DNA of 64,000 nucleotides from Unio delphinus (GCA_029339505.1 JAQISU010000094.1:6520001-6584000), one strand, 5' to 3'. Numbered from the stretch's first letter, positions 12,601 to 27,371 are shown. Notes: generated by a model not told the origin, from the sequence alone. Numbers and translations: made by a program.

Positions 12601-15600
12601 TAGGTAGGTATAGTAGCAGTGTTCTCCTAATTAGCATACAATATATTATATAACTAGAGTTAATATTTTTTTTAAATATGTTTGAACCTCAGTATAGCTG
12701 ATAAGGCTAAGAGATGTAGTGTTGAATGCCTAGTAGGTTTAAGCTCTTGAAGAAGCTTTAGCCAGTCTGCCCTCTCCTTCAGAAATTGAATGATGTCTGT
12801 AAATAATGTACTTAATTAATTGTGGTGTGAGACATAATAACAATGTCATTTATATGTGTCATAACATTACAGTAGGTAGGTTTGGGGTTTCAAGCTACCT
12901 ACCTCTCATTTCACCCTCATACCTTCACAGTAACAATTAAAAATTCAAAAAGATCTAACTGTTCAAGAGAAGTCCACTTTAAACATCCAGTTTCTGTTAT
13001 AATGCCATGCAACCTTATGGTAGGTACATTGATATTTATTATCAGCAATCTGACTGCAAGCCTACCTACCTGTCAATGTACACACCTGTCCAAGTTAAAA
13101 CAAACATTGTTTATTCATTACAGAAAAGTCCACAACATCCAGTCCTAGCAATAATAGCGTGCAGGCAAATGGCGGTCCTCCACAGCTTCTGTCTTCTGAT
13201 GGTAATGATGCCAACTGCAGTTCCAATGCATCCACACCCACACATTCCAGACAGCCCAGTATTGTCGGTGTAAATGGAATTGGCAGCCCAGAAATGAATG
13301 GTTCTTCGACTCCCTCACAGAAATCCATAGATTTGTTCAATGGCTTCATCATTGGAGTTCATAGGAAAATGGTAAATTTTCCTATTGCAATCACCTGATG
13401 ATCATCATTATTCTCTTCCCTAAAAAAGCAGTCAGAACATTTGTGTCACTTTTTAGACAGGTTTGTGTATGGTAGGTGTACACATTATCTATAAAGCAAA
13501 GTCAAGACAATGGTGTCACTTTCCTAATAGGTTTGTCTCATTTGTTAGTGTACTATACTTGTCAATATTAAATTTGTATGCCCATGTGTTTTGTAGGAGA
13601 TAATGTGCTAGTCTTTATCAGTCTGTACATCAGTCTTGTTAGTGTGTTGATTTGACCTGGTCTCCACCTGTTACATCTCATGCATTGTCTGACAGCCTTC
13701 AGTCCATTTGCACAAGCTTGATTTTGCTACTTCTTAACTGCTTGGAAGATTTCCATGAAAAGGTTCTCATTTCATCTTCTGAATGGATAGTTAAATCAAT
13801 GCAACTTTTTCACTGTTAGGCTATTTGTTTATTGTTGGTCCCAAGTGAAAATGGTACCAATCTGACATCTAGTACAGCTGCCACAGAAACCATCTTGAAA
13901 TCTTGTGATTGCTACTAATCCTGAACATAAATTAACATCAACATAAAGTTTTCACTAGAAAACGTCTAACTTGTGATGCCTAGTTTGGCCTAAATGACAA
14001 TGGTTCTGTTAGGACATCCAGTATAGCAGCCAAAGTGGTCATCTTGAAAATCTGAATGGATGGTCATATAAACATGAGGTGTTCACTTAAAGACTTATGT
14101 CTAGTTCATTATCAATGAAAATGGTGTCCATGTGAAGACTAATATGGCAGCCACAGGAGCAATATTGACAATGTTGTTGGTTTGCTTTTAATGTCATTTC
14201 TCAGTGTAATATGATCTGTAAGTGGCAGCCAATATAACTGGAGGAGGAGGAAAAAGAAACCCTGGTAAGAGCTACTGACACATGGAAAGCTACTGGCAAG
14301 CTTTCTCATATACCCACATTGGCTGAGCCTGTTAATTGAATCCACAGTTGAAGAGGTGAGATGGCAGTGATCAGTAAATGTAAGGATTGACGACTTGGAC
14401 CGCAGAAGTCCCATTGTTATTGTTACTATTCTGGCATGGATGGTCATATCAACATGGAGTTCTAACTAAAATACTTCCGATGTTGTCTTCTTTGTTCTAA
14501 TTGAAAATGATGCAAATCTGATATTCAGTATGGCTGCCATGACAGCCATCTTGAAAATCTTGTTGTAAATACACTTCCTGATCAGAATGTCATCTGCTTG
14601 GGTTTTTCACCAGAATGCAGGAGGTTTTGTTCCTAAATCAAAATATTGTTGTCTAGACATTCTGTATATTCACCACAGAGGTGATCTTGAATTTTGTATA
14701 TCACTTCCAGGTGGATGGTTGGTTGGTCAAGTCAGCATTTATTTTTCACTAAAGTACTTCTTATTATGTTGAGTTGGTTCTTAATGAAATGGTGACATCC
14801 AATATGGCCACCTTAATCTTATTAATTCTCTCTTAATAGTAACTGTTTCTTTTTGTGCAAGTATTATTGTCTGATATACCTGTGTTGAAAATTGTTTTGA
14901 CATTGCAAATTAAAACATTAAATATTTGGTTTGGTGCATATTAAAAACAACAATTCTGAGAAATTTATAACTTTGATTCCAAAGGTCCTGAACTTTCAAA
15001 GACTACATTATGGATGTTGGATTAGCTTCTGTAGTTATTAGTATATTAATTAAAGTGAATGAATGAATTTCTTTCATAATACATGTATAGAGTTAAGATG
15101 GACATTTTTTCTTCACCTCATTTGTCTTTAGTCATTGGTGTGTACCCTTTATCATGTACAGAGTTTGCCAGATAAAAAGACAACAATTTACTATTACTGT
15201 ATGATTTGTATTCTCATTATTGCAGCTGGTCTTTTACATTTTGTATATGTTAAGTTTCATCTTGGTGATATCGTAGAAGAAAATATCTTTTTATTTTCCT
15301 TTTAAGAATAAATATTTTTTTTCTGTTTCCATTATTGGATATGAATCATTTAGTAATATGATTTATAATTTATGAATTATTTGGTCAATATTTTGTAAAA
15401 AAAAAAATCTCTTGCTGAAAAGTCTGTTTTTTGTTCCTTTGCAATAGTACGGTTGTTTCTTTGTTTGCTAACTGACATGATCTCAATGGTATCTATTCCA
15501 GACACTGATGGATTTGTACTTCCTTTCATCACAAAAGACAAGGCCCAGTCTGTTTGGCACACCAATCATACTGCCTTGTGATGAGAATACTACAAATCAG

Positions 15601-18600
15601 GAACTATACCAGTTTATCTGGTGTCAGGTGGCCCGCCTCGTCAGCCCTCTGCCTCCTTCAGAAGCCAAGGCTAATCATGCTCTAGACTGGTATGCTATGT
15701 GTACATATTTCTTGCCATCAATATCAACCATTATTTCTTTGTCTTGCTTTAGCTTTGATTGGATACTACTTGAAATGAAGGATTTATGTTGATCCAGTAT
15801 TTAACTAGAGTACTTTTTTATGTAAAAATCGGCATTCAGAACTGCATAGATAAATGTTCACACACACACACATGCACACACGCATGCACATACACACACA
15901 AATACACACTGCCACTCTTTGAATTTCTTTCTTAGCAGCTACATCAAGGTGAGAGGGCTTTGTATGCTTACTTTGTACATTCTTGGTTGAGTTTTTGTTT
16001 TCAGCTCATGGCCACTTAGGTTTTTATGTGACTGACATAAAGTGGAACATAATATGCTATGATGATTGTGCATCTGACTGACATAAGGTGGAATATAAAA
16101 TGTTATGATGTCTGTGCATTCTTCTGTTGGTCCTTCCAGCTGTTAACAATTTAGTCACAGCACAGTAACTTTAGTTTCTTCTTTGTGACTGGCTTGTAAT
16201 AAGAAAGAACCTTATTGTTTTGGGTTCAAGAGTTCAAAGGGCAAGGTCACTGACACTGAAAGAATGAAACTGGTCTTATTGAGTCTTATTGAACACTTTT
16301 AAGCCTTTTGAAAGTAAGGAATGAACTATGGTATGTAATAGGGCATAACTGATTAGCATTTTTCTACCGATTTCCGATTCCGGATTTTGGGCATGAAATT
16401 TTTCCGATTCTGGATACGATTCAATTGATCGGAAATGCTAAATTAAAAGGTTTTTCAAATTAACTTTTTAAACCGTGTTACACACGTTTTGCACATCACA
16501 CCAACGTCACAAGGGGAAGGATATGGCAGGACTATAGCAAAATGCAACGAAGTTCAAAGCCACAAAGAATCCATGAAATTTTTTTATTTTTGTAAACTGT
16601 ACTGAAACATTATAAACATTTTTTCTACGATCACATTGTTATACATAATAATTATAAAAACTTACAATTTTGCAAATAAAACTCGCAAACTGAAATCCAC
16701 GTGTTATGGCGCCCTCAGTATTTATTTTCCTGTGATATTGTTCTTGTTTTTTGGCAAAGATATTATAATATAATAAATTTAGAAATGCGAGTTAAAGAGT
16801 CTTGAATATTGATATATTTATGTAGCGCATAATATAATATAATATAATATAATATAATATAATATAATATAATATAATATAATATAACATTAAAGTTAAG
16901 CAGTTTATTTCTGCCATGTTTCATCTACCTAAGTAAAAACACGCAGTTTAATAGATAATAAAGAAATTTAATAATCAAAATTTATAACTTCCAAGTTCTT
17001 TGCAAGAAATAGTAGCATCAACGTTTTTTCAGCAGACATGCTCTATCGTTTGTCGCTGCAAATAGCACCTGCGGTGCTAAAACTTTTTTCACTATCGACG
17101 CTAGAGGGCGGTATTGAACAAAAACGTTTAGCGACAGCTGCCAGAAGCTGGAACATTTTTTCCCGGGATTTCCAGTATATAACTGGGTCTGTTGGTGGTG
17201 AAGTCATCGGCTGATTTTTCTCAGCTAGATACGAATCCAATTCACGCTGGCACGTGAATTCAGATGACAGGGATGCAGAGGCGAGATTTTGGTCAGATGT
17301 GCTAGAGGCAAATAATTCCTGGTAGTATGAATCTAGGCCAGTCAAAGTTGAAGGTCCTGGATCCACTTCTGTTGAGGCTGGAATGTTGACAGTGGTGATT
17401 GTTTTTTCATACTCGATCTGTAGTTCGCCCATTAACATGCGCTTTACAGCGTCATGCCCATGCGCATTAAAAACCAATAATTTGTAAGTGGGATTCAAAA
17501 CCGTTGCAAGTGCACACAACTTGTTTGTCTCCACTTCCTCATAACGTGTACGCAAATCTTTCAGCATGTCCGCACGCATTTTCTGTATTCTGATGTCATC
17601 TCCGACTCTTGCAGGTTTTGTTAAAGTTGCCATGAGAACGCGAACACTGGGGATGATCATGCTTGCTGTTGCAGTAAACATACTGGCATTCCTGGTTTCC
17701 TGCTTGAATGGTCAAAGCGTAATCAAAACCCGTTCCATCAAATTCCACTCATGTGCCGTTAGATTTGTAACCCCATCATTTTCCTGACAATAGAGGGCAA
17801 TAGCTTTCTTTTGTTTTATGAGGCGCTCAAGCATGTAGAACATAGAATTCCAGTGGGTTGTAACATCCTGGATAAGATGGTGTGTTGGGTATGGCGTGCC
17901 ATCCTCGCATGTCAAAGACTTCTGGATTGTGAGCAATTGTTCTGTGGCTTGAGTTGAATGCCGAAAACGCCCAACGATTGCACGAGCAGTGACAATTGCA
18001 TCCATAACGGATCTTTGACTTAAAGTCCAACCTTGACAACTAGCTGGATCGTGTGGATGAAACATCCCAAGTGATCCAATCCAGATAACTCCGCCGCTTT
18101 TTTCATGCTCGCACCATTATCCCGCACGAGAACTCCACGTTTTTCATCTGGAATAGACCATGCTGCCAACATTACAAGGATGTTATCCGAAATAACTTGG
18201 CCTGTGTGTCGGTCTTCAAGATTTCATAGTGACAGAACAATGGACATCCTGTTCCACTTGCTGTCAATCCAATGAGCGATAAGCGAAATGAAAGCATTCA
18301 AATTATTTGTGCTCGTCCACACGTCACTTGTAAAACTTATGTAGGCTGCTTGTTCTAGTAAAATAACAATTTTACTCTTCAAGGCAGAATATAAGTCCGG
18401 AATAAGCTTTCTTGACAAATGGACTTCGGATGGAATAACGTAACGAGGTTCAAGTTCATTCAGAAAGCGAGTGAAGCCTACGTTGTTAATCATGCTGAAA
18501 GGCATAGCATCAACTGCAATCATTTCTATGATCTTCTTAATTATGATTAACTGGCGCGGTTGTTAGCCTCAAACAGTTTTTTCTTTTCTAGCAGGAACTC

Positions 18601-21600
18601 TATTGTCTGTACTCTGTGTTTCTTTCCAGGCTTCATTACTTCTTCGGCTTTTCGTTTCTTTTCGATGTCACAGATTCCGGTATACTTTTTATATTCATTT
18701 GAATGTTTTGCACGCAGGTGATTGATAAGTCCGCTGGTTCCATATGAACCTGGATCATTACCTCCTCGTTTTAATTTATCCTTGCACTGTGGAACCAAAC
18801 AATCTGCCTTTGACTTGTCTATGGCATTTATCTAAAAATAATCCCATATTTTGCTTCGTTGTTTTTGCGACATTTTAAAATAAAATTATTTTTTTACTTT
18901 TATCAGATTTTCATTTAATTTTATTGTCTGTAAAGGCTTTCAAATATTTTGTTATTGTGGCCAATACAACAAATTCTGTATCTAAATAGTGCATGAGAGG
19001 GATGTATGTCTAGAAACAAAGTGACAGTTTATGGAAAGTCGTATATCAAAACTCAAGAGTATCTACAACATAGCATCGCAGTATCTGTCAGAACTGTAAT
19101 GTGAGATTAATGATGGATGCAGCCGCAGAGTCTCACAGTTCAGCACAATTTTTTTCACACTGTGTGCTAATATAAATTTCTTTTACATTATCATACAGTT
19201 CCAATGCATCCACGCAGCATATACGCTTTAATTTTCCCGCCTAATCATTTATGTCGACCAGCTGCCAGTTCCGACCCATACTTTGTTCAACAATTAGTTG
19301 ATCTTGCCGCCATGCTTTAATGTCGCGGTCAGATAAAAATAAAACAGGCTTTTGTTTGATCCTATAAAGTTGGCCTCTTGCAGCGACTTAAATAAAAGCA
19401 ATGAAATCTGATCGATTCTTGCATTTCGGTGATTGAAACAAGTTTATTGTGCTGTGAAAGTTTCCTTATTAACTTTATTTATATTTACGATTGTAAGAAT
19501 CATTTTCTTTTAATACCTCATTAGCATGTGTCAATGTATTCAATATTATGCCTTCATTATTGAGGATGTTGAAATATACGGGTAGGACTGTATTAGATAT
19601 TTTAATAAATTTAAATCTTTCGGTCTAACTCAAGTATTATCGTTTCACCCCGTTGTGTTGACCATATTGGACTTTTCTGACTTCTTATTTAACTTTATTA
19701 ACGCACTATCGAATGACACGCAGTGTTAGACACGGTGCTATAGAAATTCAACTTTATTATTTTTATTATCCGAATTGGTCGTTCCTGCCTTGTCCGACTC
19801 CGATTAATCGGAAGTTCATACTATCCGGTGGAATCCGATTTCCGGATCAAAAGTCGGTTATGCCCTAGTATGTAACATACCATACTTAAGGTCCTGTCTT
19901 CAAAGTCCATTTTGTGGCTCAATATTTTACATTTTCCATCACTATTTTCTTTTTTCCCTTTAAATTTAGAAACAGGAAGCAGGGGATCTCAAACATGCTG
20001 CCCATGCACCAAATGCGGCCCACCACACCGTTATCTTGTGGCCCACAAATTGATTGGCATCACAAGGTGTCATGAGAAATAACAAAGGTGGTGCCGCTCT
20101 TGGGCCATCAAAAATGCCCTCATGTAGTCCTCAGGGTGGTTTAAGTTTGAGACCCCTGATCTATGGTAACTCAGTTGGTATAGCTCTGGACTCAATCTGG
20201 TGGTCATCAGTTTTAATAAAACCAAGGCCAGCTTTGTATTTTTTGAACAACAGATAGCTCCAATATGCTTGGCATACTATAGCTTACAGTGTGTTAAAAG
20301 TACCATTAAAACTAACAAGGAAAACCCCAAAAGCTTGTGAGCCATTTGAAATTGAAGGACCTGGTAATTATGTGGCCCCTGGGGGTTGCAGATAAATTTG
20401 GAAACCATGCAGGAAATATACCACCCATAGGAAAGTCATCTGACAAGTTTGATGACTATAACGTAAACAGTAAAATTATTGGATCTGCAGGGAATATGAG
20501 GATTGTATATTTGTACATGCAAATGTACATGCACAGATACTAGTACAAAACTTACACACACTTTCTTCCAAAACATTTCTTTAAAATCTAACCCATTTAG
20601 CCAGCATTAATGGCAACAATTTGCACTTAAATTCTCTCTATGCTGTGAATATGTGATAAGACTAATGAACTAATACAAATCATTTTTCATTTTCAGTGAT
20701 GACAGCCTGGGTTATGAGTATCCCTTTACATTAAAGACAGTTCAGAAGGATGGCTTTGCATGTGCACGTTGTCCATGGTTCAGGTAAGAGATTTTGTTTT
20801 ACATCTCTCAAATGTATTACACTTTACATCTCTCAGATTTGAATATACAATAATTTTCATTTCATTTTATTCTTTAAATATTTACTATACTTGAATGCAG
20901 AGTATTTCAGATTATCAAAAAAGAATTATAAAAAGCGAAAAATAGTATATGTTATTTTCGCATTTGTTTTCAGTTTTTTTAATATTTATTTTAGGTTTTG
21001 TCGAGGCTGTAAAATAGACTGTAACTCAGATTTGTTTGGGTTCGACAGTTCCTTCATAGCCATAGACTGGGAACCCACTGCTCTCCATTTGCGATACCAA
21101 ACCACAAATGAAAGGGTAAGTTCATTCTTCATGCCAGTTTTATTTGATTAGTGATATTTTATTATATATAAGGCAAGTAATTAATCATATTCAGGCAGTA
21201 TTTCCTTAGTTGTTTTCTCTGCAAACTTGATGCGAGGTCAGTGCAACATAACATTAGCTTTGCAAAATGCCTGTTTATAATGTTGTGACATGCATACATC
21301 ACACCAATGACAGGAGAGTTTTGTTTGGCATTTTATGCCCATACTGTTTATGAAAATAAAATTTTGATAACATTCAGCAAGCCTTGATGAGTATGAATCC
21401 ATTGAAAACAGCTTTTACATTGAAATGAAAACAAGGGGCCCCGAGTGGCCGAGTGGTCTAAAGTGCTGTCCGTTACGGACCACTGCCATCTCACCTCTGT
21501 CTGCGTGTGTTTGAGTCTAAGATTCGGCAAATGTAGTTATGTGAGAAAGCTTGCCAGTAGCTTCTTGTGAGTCGGTGGTTCTTTCCGGGGTTTGTCCGCT

Positions 21601-23434
21601 TTCTTCCTCCACCATTAATACTGGCCGCCATGTATAGCCTATATTGTGCTGAAAAATGGCGTGAAACCATAAAAAAAGAAGAAAAAAAAGAAATGAAAAC
21701 ATTAGTAGATGTATGGAAATTATAACATACATTTATGTTATAGTGCAGTTATTCCCTTGTTGGATTATAAACAAATTTAGTTTGCTGTGTACTGTTAATG
21801 AGATGGTCATTGTTGCCTAGGTACATGTTCATCATATCAAAGTGTCTTTTAGCAGTGATGGCCTCTGATTGTCAGACTAACCAACTTTCCTTTCTGTGCA
21901 GTTACTCATTTGGTATGCAACTTTATTTTGATGATACTTCACCATTCGGTCTGCATCATCATTTAGTTGTGTACCCAGACTGTATAACTGCCATATTCCC
22001 AGACAGTGTTTTTTTTTTTTTGAGACACAAAAAGTGTTTTAGCAGGGTTTCCACGCTACCAGGAAATCGGAGACAAAGTTGTGAGAAATAATTTTTTACT
22101 GACCATGAAAAGTCCTTGAATTTCGCAAATATTGATGAGTCTGGAAAAACCTGGGAATTTTCTGCCACCACTTGATGCAAGAAACATGTAACGTGTGTGT
22201 GACCCATCTAGAACACAGTAGTTGGGAGCCATAGAACCCAACTGTGTTATAGACCGAATCATGTTATAAGCAACCAGGTCAGTAACTGAAGAAAATGATG
22301 CTAGTACCCGAAAAAAGTTTGTGGGTGGGTGGGTGAGGGTTGTATAGGTAATAAATGTGGGTGGTAAAATACATGCTTAATTGGCATAGTTACCATCTTG
22401 AATCGATGCTTAAATAGGAAATACACCTGTAGTAAAAAGAAACAGAAGGCATATATAATATTGTACTTTATTTTGAAAACCATGGATTGGTACATATATA
22501 TGTATACTGTTTATATATACATGTCTTATGTATAGCATGAATGAATAGAGTATCAACACATATACTCACCCGTGAATCTCATTACACACATTAACTCTAC
22601 AGTATAAGTAATTCTATTGAAAATATGCACTCACAGTGATTTAAAATATTCAGTATTTTGGCAGAGGTCTTATAGGTCTGAATTCAGTGGATAAACATAG
22701 CACAATCACATCACAAATGAAGAAGGACAGTTATTTTTCAGTACATCCCAAATCAGTAAAAGTTTGCATTTTAAGCTGCCGTTGGTAGCGTTTGTAAGCA
22801 CATACTTTTTCCCTGCAAAAAGGAAACTTTCACAGCACAGTAAACATGTTCCAGTCACATTGGAAAAGGAAAAAAATATCCATCAAATTCAGTCGATTTT
22901 ATTTATTGGTCATTTGTAGGTACTCTTCTTGCCAATTGAATAGATCAACAAGTAAGATTATTTTTTTTACATTTGTGGTAGCGGAGTGATGCTGCCTTCT
23001 ACTCATGCATAGGAAATTTAACAAAGGGTCAACAGACAATAGAGATGCAGTGTTCTAGTCTGATGACAAGAATTAGTACAGTATGGTGTTCTGAAGGATT
23101 GAATTCTGTAGCTGCAAAGTTTGATTACAAAATTTCACTCATTTCTTTTTTAACATATATGGATTCTACCACTTTTTCTATTTAGTTTTATGAAGAACAC
23201 AAGAGCGTTGCTGAAAGTGTTAGGAAGCAAACAGAACCAATAGACCTTGACACGTGTCTACAGGCATTCACCAAAGAAGAGGAGCTCGGGGAAGATGAAC
23301 TTTACTTCTGCTCAAAGTGCAAGAAACACTGTCTAGCATCCAAAAAGCTAGACATATGGAGGCTACCTCCAGTTCTTGTAAGTTTACTTGAAGCTCACCT
23401 ACTCTAAAACTCAGTTACAATAAAATTCAGTTTG

Positions 23435-23483
<49 letters not shown>

Positions 23484-26400
23484 ACATTAATAACCTTTTA
23501 TTAAAATAGTGTGAAAAATGTGCTTTAATTAAGAAAGAAGTAATCAATACATTAGTACCCTTCTTATAAGGGCCATCCCTTATGCAGCAGGAAACTGGCC
23601 TTATATGAGAGGTGGTCTTTCTAGTGGGTAATCACACAGATTGGAGTATAAACTACATATAAAGTATGAAATGCATAAATAATTTTTAAATGTTTAATCT
23701 TTTCATTTTAAAACCACAGGAATGTTAACATGCTTAAACTTATCTCAGTGCTATTTAAAATATATATGAATAATGATTAATAATTAATTAATTAATATGA
23801 ATAATGATTAATAATTAATTATTATGAATAATGATTAATAATTGTGCTTAACCTCCTCTCAGTAAAATCTGGTACAACTGTCTCTAATTTTTGGAGCATT
23901 CATTCTGTTTTCCCACTCACTGCATTTGAATATACGTTGACAGGATTCATACAGTCTTTGAAGGTCTTTGACAGTTTGGGAAAAATGAGGTAGCATTTTC
24001 AAGGGCCTTAAAAGTTTGGGAAAATCAAGCTGATTGCCCTGAAGTCTTTGAAAGTCTTTGAAAATTGAAATAAACTTAAATAATTTAATTTCTTTCCATA
24101 AACAAAAATAAAATTGTCCAAGGTTGTTAGATTTGGATATAGTCTAGTTTTCCTGGTTTCATTCTTTGATGACCCATTGAGTTTCATCATAAAATAATAA
24201 TTTAGTATTTTTCATTCGTTGTTTTCTCATACAACTTTTATACAAAATGTTAGCAAAAGTAGGTCTTGAAAATCTCAGTTTGTGGTCTTTGAAAGTTTGT
24301 GAAAGGTCTTTGAATTTATCATTCAGATTTCTGTATGAAACCTGATTGATGATATTTATTTGAATCTCGATGACAAAAATTTCTCAGAAGTGACCTAAAG
24401 ACTTACTTTTGTTTTTCATTCTAAATTAAGAATATGAACATTTGGCACTCATTGCAACTGGTTCCCTTATTGGCAGTTTGTAGTTGTCACATGATCAACT
24501 TTTTGTTTTTTAGTCTGGTACCCTTTTAAGTACATTTCATAATCAGTAAGATCGAAGCCACAGAAGCTAATATACCATTTTACTTGATGGTGACCACATG
24601 TCATGCTGATTTTTGCTGAATATGTACTTCTCTGTGGTTAGCTTTTGTCAATCTTGATGATTATTAGTGGTAATAATAGTAATTATCAAGGTGATAAAGC
24701 CTGACATCTAAGGAACACACAGCAGGAAGGATAATCAGATTACATACCTCTTTGAAGTGGCCGAGTTGTCTAAAGCACTCACCGTTACTTACCACTGCCA
24801 TCTCACCTCTGCGTGGGTTTGAGTCTCAGGTGCAGCCAGTGTGGTTATGTGAGAAAGCTTGCCAGGAGCTTCTCATGGGTCAGTGGTTCTTTCCCAGTTT
24901 CTTCCTTCACCATTTATACTGGCCACCATGTATAGCCTATCTTTTGCAGAAAAATGGTTTTAAACCCTACTAGAACAACAACAACAGCAACAACTACCTC
25001 TTTGAATGAATAATAGGTTACTTTATCAGCATGTTGGAACAAATGTCAATATTTCAAGTTTAGAAATCAATAAATACAAGTTATAATTCCATCGGTAAAT
25101 AACAATTATGTGGTCACTTGCAAGCAGCAAATTTGACAGGTTTTGCACTAATATGCTGGGTGCATTAAAGGGGTGGCCCTCCTTTATGGTTCTTTTGAAT
25201 ATAAACTTGTCAGTGTCAGGGGACTCTGTCCTTATTAAGTGGGTGGCCACTGATGGGGGGGGGTCATCTTTTAATCTGTGGACTACTGAGAGCATATTAG
25301 TGAAAATTATGGGTCATAATAGTGAAAATAACTTAGTATCATGAGTATATCAATACATCTCATGTATTGTCACCAATATAGATTCTTTTGTAAATTTATA
25401 AGTATGACAAAGTTTCAAAACCTGAAGTATTGTTTTGGGGTCTGAGTAATTTCTCACAAATCTGGTATTTTTTTGAGAATTGATTATTTTAAACTCATTC
25501 AGCGCCAGCACTTATCAGTATCACTGCTGCTATGCCCCAGCAGAACTAAGCTGTGTCTGGCTGCATGTGACCCAGATATTTTTTTTTTACTTGCACTCTT
25601 ACCTTAATTTCTTTTCTTATTTCCAGTAAAAATCCACAAAATTTTCACTTATTCCAAATGAATTTGTCTACTCAGTGATATATTTGTTTTCCTATTTGTC
25701 CAAGTCTTTCACAACTTATTTATACACTATTTACGAAATAATGTGCAACATTTTTGGAAATATCATGTCATCAGCCCAATCAGCATCCGCTTCATCTGAC
25801 GATTCAATCTCAGAAAATTTTATGTCCAAATCTAAATCGAACAAAATATCCAACTGCCGAACATATATTTTCGAGTTCAAATCCAAGAAACTCCTCATTT
25901 TCACTCTCATCATCAAAAAATAAAATCATTTCTGATTGGTTTAATATGGTCTGATTCTTGGAAAAAAATCATTTCTAACCTATCAGTGATGTATCTTACA
26001 TTCACCATGGCTTGAGACAGGATCAGTCATTGTATGCAGTCAACAAACCTCAAATATAGGTAGGATTGGCCATTTAATGCAGAAACCAGATCTCGCGTTC
26101 AGACGGGATTGGGCCAAATTAGTTAAGGAAAAGTAAAATGAAAATTTTCTTTCATAATGATTTGTTTATGTATATATATATATATATATTTCAGCTATCA
26201 ATAACATAAAATTGATCACATTATCAGCTATAGGCAGGTTTTCAATAACTCTTTGAAGTGAAAATTGGGAATAAAAATATTATCATCTCTAATCATTTAT
26301 TTAAGATCTTTGGCTTTATTTAGGAGTCTGTAAATAGCCAGTAGTGAGTTGGTATGCTCTTAAATCATATTCATATCTAAGTATTAAATTATTCAAGAAC

Positions 26401-27326
26401 AACTTTTATGTAGTGCAGTCCAAAAGAGATGATTCAATATTTCAGTCAAATCTTTACATAATTATCATCTACTACTAATTAGCAAGAATCCTGTGTAATT
26501 AATTTGTACTGAAATGATCTTAGACATGAATCTTTTAGTTATTTTTGTACTGATGTAGAATGATTGAAATAAGGATTTTTCTTCATTCCAATATACAGAC
26601 ACCCATTATTCACTCTTACCCAATTTTTTAAAAAATTAATGTGGTTGAAATGATTCATTCATCAGTCCAAACATTTCGAGAAGTTGTTACAATGTAAGTT
26701 TTTCAAAAAATTTCATAAAGCACTATTTCCAAGTCACTTCTATTTATACTCATGGAAATGAACACAAAAGTATACCTATATACTAGGCTGATTATACGAA
26801 CCAAACCATACATTGTTCGAATAGTCTTGTCAAGTATAAATGTTAATAAAACTTCTCAAAATTCATACCCATTTTATTGAGTTTTCCTATTCTTGATTCC
26901 AGATAATTAACTTGAAGAGATTCCAGTTTGTAAACGGACGATGGGTGAAATCACATAAAATTGTCAAGTTCCCAGTTGAGCACTTTGATCCATCCTGCTA
27001 TCTAGTCAAGAAAAATGTGAATGATATTATGTCCTTGTCTTTATGCAAATCTGATTCTATTCCCATATCTATGGACAGTTTCAATCATGGGGACAGTCCA
27101 AAAGTGCCAAATATGAATGGAAATTTCACTGCTGATCACTGTGATAACAAAGAGAAAGCAGGTACAGTCATCAATTACTATTGTGATATGTATTTAATTT
27201 CTGTTTCGTAATTAACCATTATCACAAATTGAGGGTAGGAGTTTGGCCTACATCACTAGTGGTTTTTTATGTAAACAACATACAACATAACTAATTCTTG
27301 ACTTTGATTTTTGATTATATATTAAG

Positions 27327-27371
<45 letters not shown>

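Larger units (their letters stand above)
4497..13123 (+). other. Largest USP32 intron (8.6 kb), transposon-filled
   Basis: Holds a DIRS-like remnant, a short duplication, two pogo-type transposons and a SINE-A copy, listed separately. No extra USP32 exon was recognised, although a 24-nt segment at 12774-12797 resembles part of the preceding exon. Confidence 0.75.
13372..15501 (+). other. USP32 intron with a diverged satellite and a SINE-B
   Basis: Repeats occupy about 13700-14830. The rest (13372-13700 and 14830-15501) is AT-rich with no recognised feature. Confidence 0.8.
16339..19867 (-). mobile_element. hAT-superfamily DNA transposon, 3529 bp, both ends and target duplication present
   Basis: The left end TAGGGCATAACTGA and right end TCGGTTATGCCCTA are terminal inverted repeats. 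Subterminal CCGATTTCCGGA-type words recur on both sides. The element is bracketed by perfect 8-bp direct repeats GTATGTAA at 16331-16338 and 19868-19875, the expected hAT target duplication. It encodes a BED-finger transposase on minus (16968-18873) with few lesions. A segment near 19240-19345 is shared with pogo element 1. Near-complete structure indicates a comparatively young insertion. Confidence 0.93.
15690..20696 (+). other. USP32 intron containing a hAT transposon, a MITE and a SINE
   Basis: A 5.0-kb intron. Between 15793 and 16338 there is only a CA microsatellite and a short imperfect duplication (CTGACATAA(A/G)GTGGAA near 16030 and 16078). Between 20331 and 20696 nothing was recognised. 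Confidence 0.8.
23378..26902 (+). other. USP32 intron (3.5 kb)
   Basis: Contains a CT microsatellite, a MITE, a SINE-B and a TTAA-bounded repeat, listed separately. 23481-23940 holds short AT-rich repeats (ATGAATAATGATTAATAATT, three times near 23765-23840). 24991-25488 and 26127-26902 show nothing recognisable. Confidence 0.8.

Noticed and set aside
13095..13352. 85-codon minus-strand frame
   Set aside because: Antisense to a USP32 exon with proper splice sites and conserved product.
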